Shown here: in pieces, positions 62,426 through 64,000 of the stretch
Position numbering within the stretch: position 1 is the first letter of the stretch
Layout of the letters: each line of letters starts with the position of its first letter
NCBI RefSeq assembly: GCF_017347085.1
Contig: NZ_JADPSA010000029.1
Coordinates: forward strand, 248,001-312,000
Length of the DNA stretch: 64,000 bases
Direction of reading: 5' to 3'
Source: Nesterenkonia sp. E16_10
Lineage (GTDB): Bacteria > Actinomycetota > Actinomycetes > Actinomycetales > Micrococcaceae
Made by a program: the position numbers and the translations under genes
The notes under the pieces: model-generated
What the model saw: the letters and a program-made list of their open reading frames with translations, nothing else
Database searches by the model: none
Told to the model about the DNA's origin: nothing

Positions 62426-63712
62426 TCAGCGACTCGTGATCAGCGCCACGCTGCGGTATGCCTGCAGCGACGCGGTCGCCGTCGCCTCCCAGGAGTAGGA
62501 GCGCGCCAGCGTGGCCGCGGTCGCGCTGTAGCGGCTCCAGGCCCTGCGGTGCAGCACCAGCCAGCGCAGCTGCTCGGCCCACAGCTCAGGGTCCAGGCTG
62601 GGGATCAGCCGGCCACTGCGCCGGTGAGTGATCAGCGAGGACAGCCCGCCGACGTCGTGGGCGATCACCGGGGTGCCGCAGGCCATGGCTTCGAGCGCGA
62701 CCAGCCCGAAGGATTCGCTGAACGAGGGCACCAGGACCGCGTCGCTGCCTCGAAAGAGCTCCGCCAGCTCCTCATGCGGCAGCGGGGGCAGCTCCTGGAC
62801 CGAATCGGCGACGCCGGCTCGGGCTGCGAGGGTCTGCAGGTCCAGCACGTCGTCCCCGCTCTGGCTGCCGGCGACCACGAGCTGCACCGGCACCTCGGGC
62901 ATCATCCGGCGCAGCGCGCCGAGGGCCTCCACGGCGACCTGAGGACCCTTATGTGGCTGCAGCCGCCCGGCGAAGGCCAGGCGCAACGCGCGCCCGGCCA
63001 GAGGGCCGGAGCGCGGGTCCCTGCCCGCCGGCGGGTGGAAGATCTCCAGGTCCACCCCGGGCCGGACCAGCGCGATAGAGGAGTCGGCGAGGCCGAAGAG
63101 CCGTTTCAGGTCGGCGACCTCGCGCTCGGTGTTGGCGGTGACCAGATCCGCGGCGCGGGCGATCTCGGCCTCGGCCAGGCTGCGCCGCGGGCTCGCTGAG
63201 GCCGTGGGGTCCAGCTCCTGCTTCACCGCAGCGATCGTGTGCATGGTGTGCACCAGGGGCGCCGAGAGCGCCCGGGCCAGCTGGATCCCGGCCAGCCCGG
63301 AGATCCAATAGTGCGAATGGACCGTGGTGACCGGGCTGATGTCGGTGGATTCCAGGCTGCGCAGCGCCCGGGCGGCGAGCATGTCGACGCGTTCGGGCAG
63401 CAGTGACTTCTCGGCGCGCGCCTGCTCGCCCACGGCGAGGGTGTGGATCCGCCTGCCGTCGTCGAGGACTGTGACGCTGTCCGTGCCAGCGGAGGTCTCG
63501 GCGTCGACGTCGCTGGTGACGATGTCCACGGTGAGACCCGCCTGGGCGAGCGCCGCGCTGAGCGCGTTGACGTAGACGTTGAGCCCTCCGGCGTCCCGGT
63601 TCCCGGCCTGCGCCAAGGGTGAGGTGTGCAGGCTGACCATGACCACGCGGGCCGATTCCGGGTCGGTCTGCGAGGCTCGGCAGACCCCCGCAGGGACGCA
63701 GTCGGTGGACAT
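62426..63712 (-). CDS. mshA: GT4 glycosyltransferase, MshA-like (mycothiol biosynthesis)
   Basis: Retaining GT-B glycosyltransferase of 428 aa. In actinobacteria MshA joins UDP-GlcNAc to 1-L-myo-inositol-1-phosphate as the first step to mycothiol. Signature features: SLHTSPLAQAGNRDAGGLNVYV (split here by the limit of motif), VHSHYWISGLAG, PLVHTMHTIAAVKQ, LVRPGVDLEIFHP and the C-terminal ESFGLVALEAMACGTPVIA. The ATG at 63712 is chosen because GGAGAG lies 4 bases upstream, inside a possible earlier start at 63724. A different GT4 acceptor cannot be excluded. Confidence 0.8.
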   Translation of the reverse strand: MSTDCVPAGVCRASQTDPESARVVMVSLHTSPLAQAGNRDAGGLNVYVNALSAALAQAGLTVDIVTSDVDAETSAGTDSVTVLDDGRRIHTLAVGEQARAEKSLLPERVDMLAARALRSLESTDISPVTTVHSHYWISGLAGIQLARALSAPLVHTMHTIAAVKQELDPTASASPRRSLAEAEIARAADLVTANTEREVADLKRLFGLADSSIALVRPGVDLEIFHPPAGRDPRSGPLAGRALRLAFAGRLQPHKGPQVAVEALGALRRMMPEVPVQLVVAGSQSGDDVLDLQTLAARAGVADSVQELPPLPHEELAELFRGSDAVLVPSFSESFGLVALEAMACGTPVIAHDVGGLSSLITHRRSGRLIPSLDPELWAEQLRWLVLHRRAWSRYSATAATLARSYSWEATATASLQAYRSVALITSR

Positions 63713-63784
63713 GTGGCTCTCCATGACGCCGCGCGGCGGCGCGGCTGAGGGGTGTGGTGGTTCGGTCCTTATGCTACAGCGCGG

Positions 63785-64000
63785 TCATCGCCGGAGGTAT
63801 TCCGCGCAGTCGCTCGCCGCCTCGGGGTCCCCGGGGGTCTCCCGGTGGAAGAGCCACAGCCCCTCAGCATCCTCGATGACCGGTTCGAAGCCGAGCCGCT
63901 CGGCCCGCTCGAAGGCCTCCTCGGGGCTCAACGGGTTCGAGCCGCCCAGCTCCTCCACGGTGTCGTCGATGATGAGCCAGGTCAGCGCGTCCTCGTCGGT
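63785..64000 (-). CDS. Partial hypothetical protein (C-terminal 71 residues)
   Basis: An open frame enters from the right edge of the window and stops at 63785. The visible 71 residues are acidic and contain LTWLIIDDTVEELGGSNPL and a WLFHRETPGDPEAASDC stretch. The codon pattern is typical of the window. No family was recognised. The gap to mshA is 72 bp. Confidence 0.6.
   Translation of the reverse strand, partial: TDEDALTWLIIDDTVEELGGSNPLSPEEAFERAERLGFEPVIEDAEGLWLFHRETPGDPEAASDCAEYLRR

Overview
The window is high-GC chromosomal DNA with the gene content and gene order of an actinobacterium, most likely a member of the Micrococcaceae (Nesterenkonia or Arthrobacter type). This rests on a mycothiol-type glycosyltransferase (mshA), a lysine/alanine-rich HrdB-like sigA next to a second type II topoisomerase B gene (parE) and a small DUF7455 gene, an ANTAR regulator, the thrS-HIT-pgsA block, and the yebC-ruvCAB-yajC-secDF-relA block. 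Acidic linkers in several proteins fit a salt-tolerant relative, but that is only inference. I see no rRNA, tRNA, CRISPR array, insertion sequence, prophage or integrase.

Layout. 1-5.8 kb: an alpha-glucosidase (cut by the window start) divergent from a maltose-type ABC transporter (binding protein plus two permeases, no ATPase), with mirrored LacI-type operators between them. 5.8-12.4 kb: glutamate dehydrogenase; an aldehyde dehydrogenase/DUF779 pair divergent from a GAF-plus-winged-helix regulator, with a perfect CRP/GlxR-type site between; a YigZ protein; a GAF-ANTAR protein. 12.4-23 kb: a CBS-like protein, ctaB, parE, DUF7455, sigA, DUF4192, PAC2 and pepA. 23-30.3 kb: the lipoate hub: lpdA, sucB with two lipoyl domains, lipB and lipA, interrupted by a Ser/Thr kinase on the other strand. 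30.3-36.5 kb: DUF4191, rpsD with a long structured leader, alaS, ruvX and an orphan AbiEi-like gene. 36.5-45.7 kb, all minus strand: relA, secF, secD, yajC, ruvB, ruvA, ruvC and yebC. 45.8-53.6 kb: an accessory-looking segment (M3 oligopeptidase, idnD, idnO, gntP, MFS exporter, DUF429). 53.6-58.3 kb: pgsA, HIT, thrS, nei and rpiB. 58.5-64 kb: a truncated globin, a hypothetical coupled to gntR, gntK, tesB, mshA and a partial gene.

How the genes work together. The gluconate/idonate pathway is complete but split: uptake (GntP), idonate to 5-ketogluconate (IdnD) and 5-ketogluconate to gluconate (IdnO) lie about 9 kb from the kinase (GntK) and its FadR-type repressor (GntR). Shared operator-like sequences suggest that GntR and a CRP/GlxR homologue control both. 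The lipB/lipA genes make the cofactor that SucB carries and LpdA reoxidises. The ruvA/B/C and ruvX genes serve recombination, secDF-yajC serves export, and relA serves the stringent response.

Nothing here looks like a wholly new system. The best leads are the structured rpsD leader, the DUF779/ALDH/GAF-wHTH module with its CRP site, the twin gnt operators spaced 21 bp apart, the accessory segment sitting where pdxST and the PIM genes lie in mycobacteria, and two uncharacterised translationally coupled pairs (GntR-hypothetical and DUF429-MFS).
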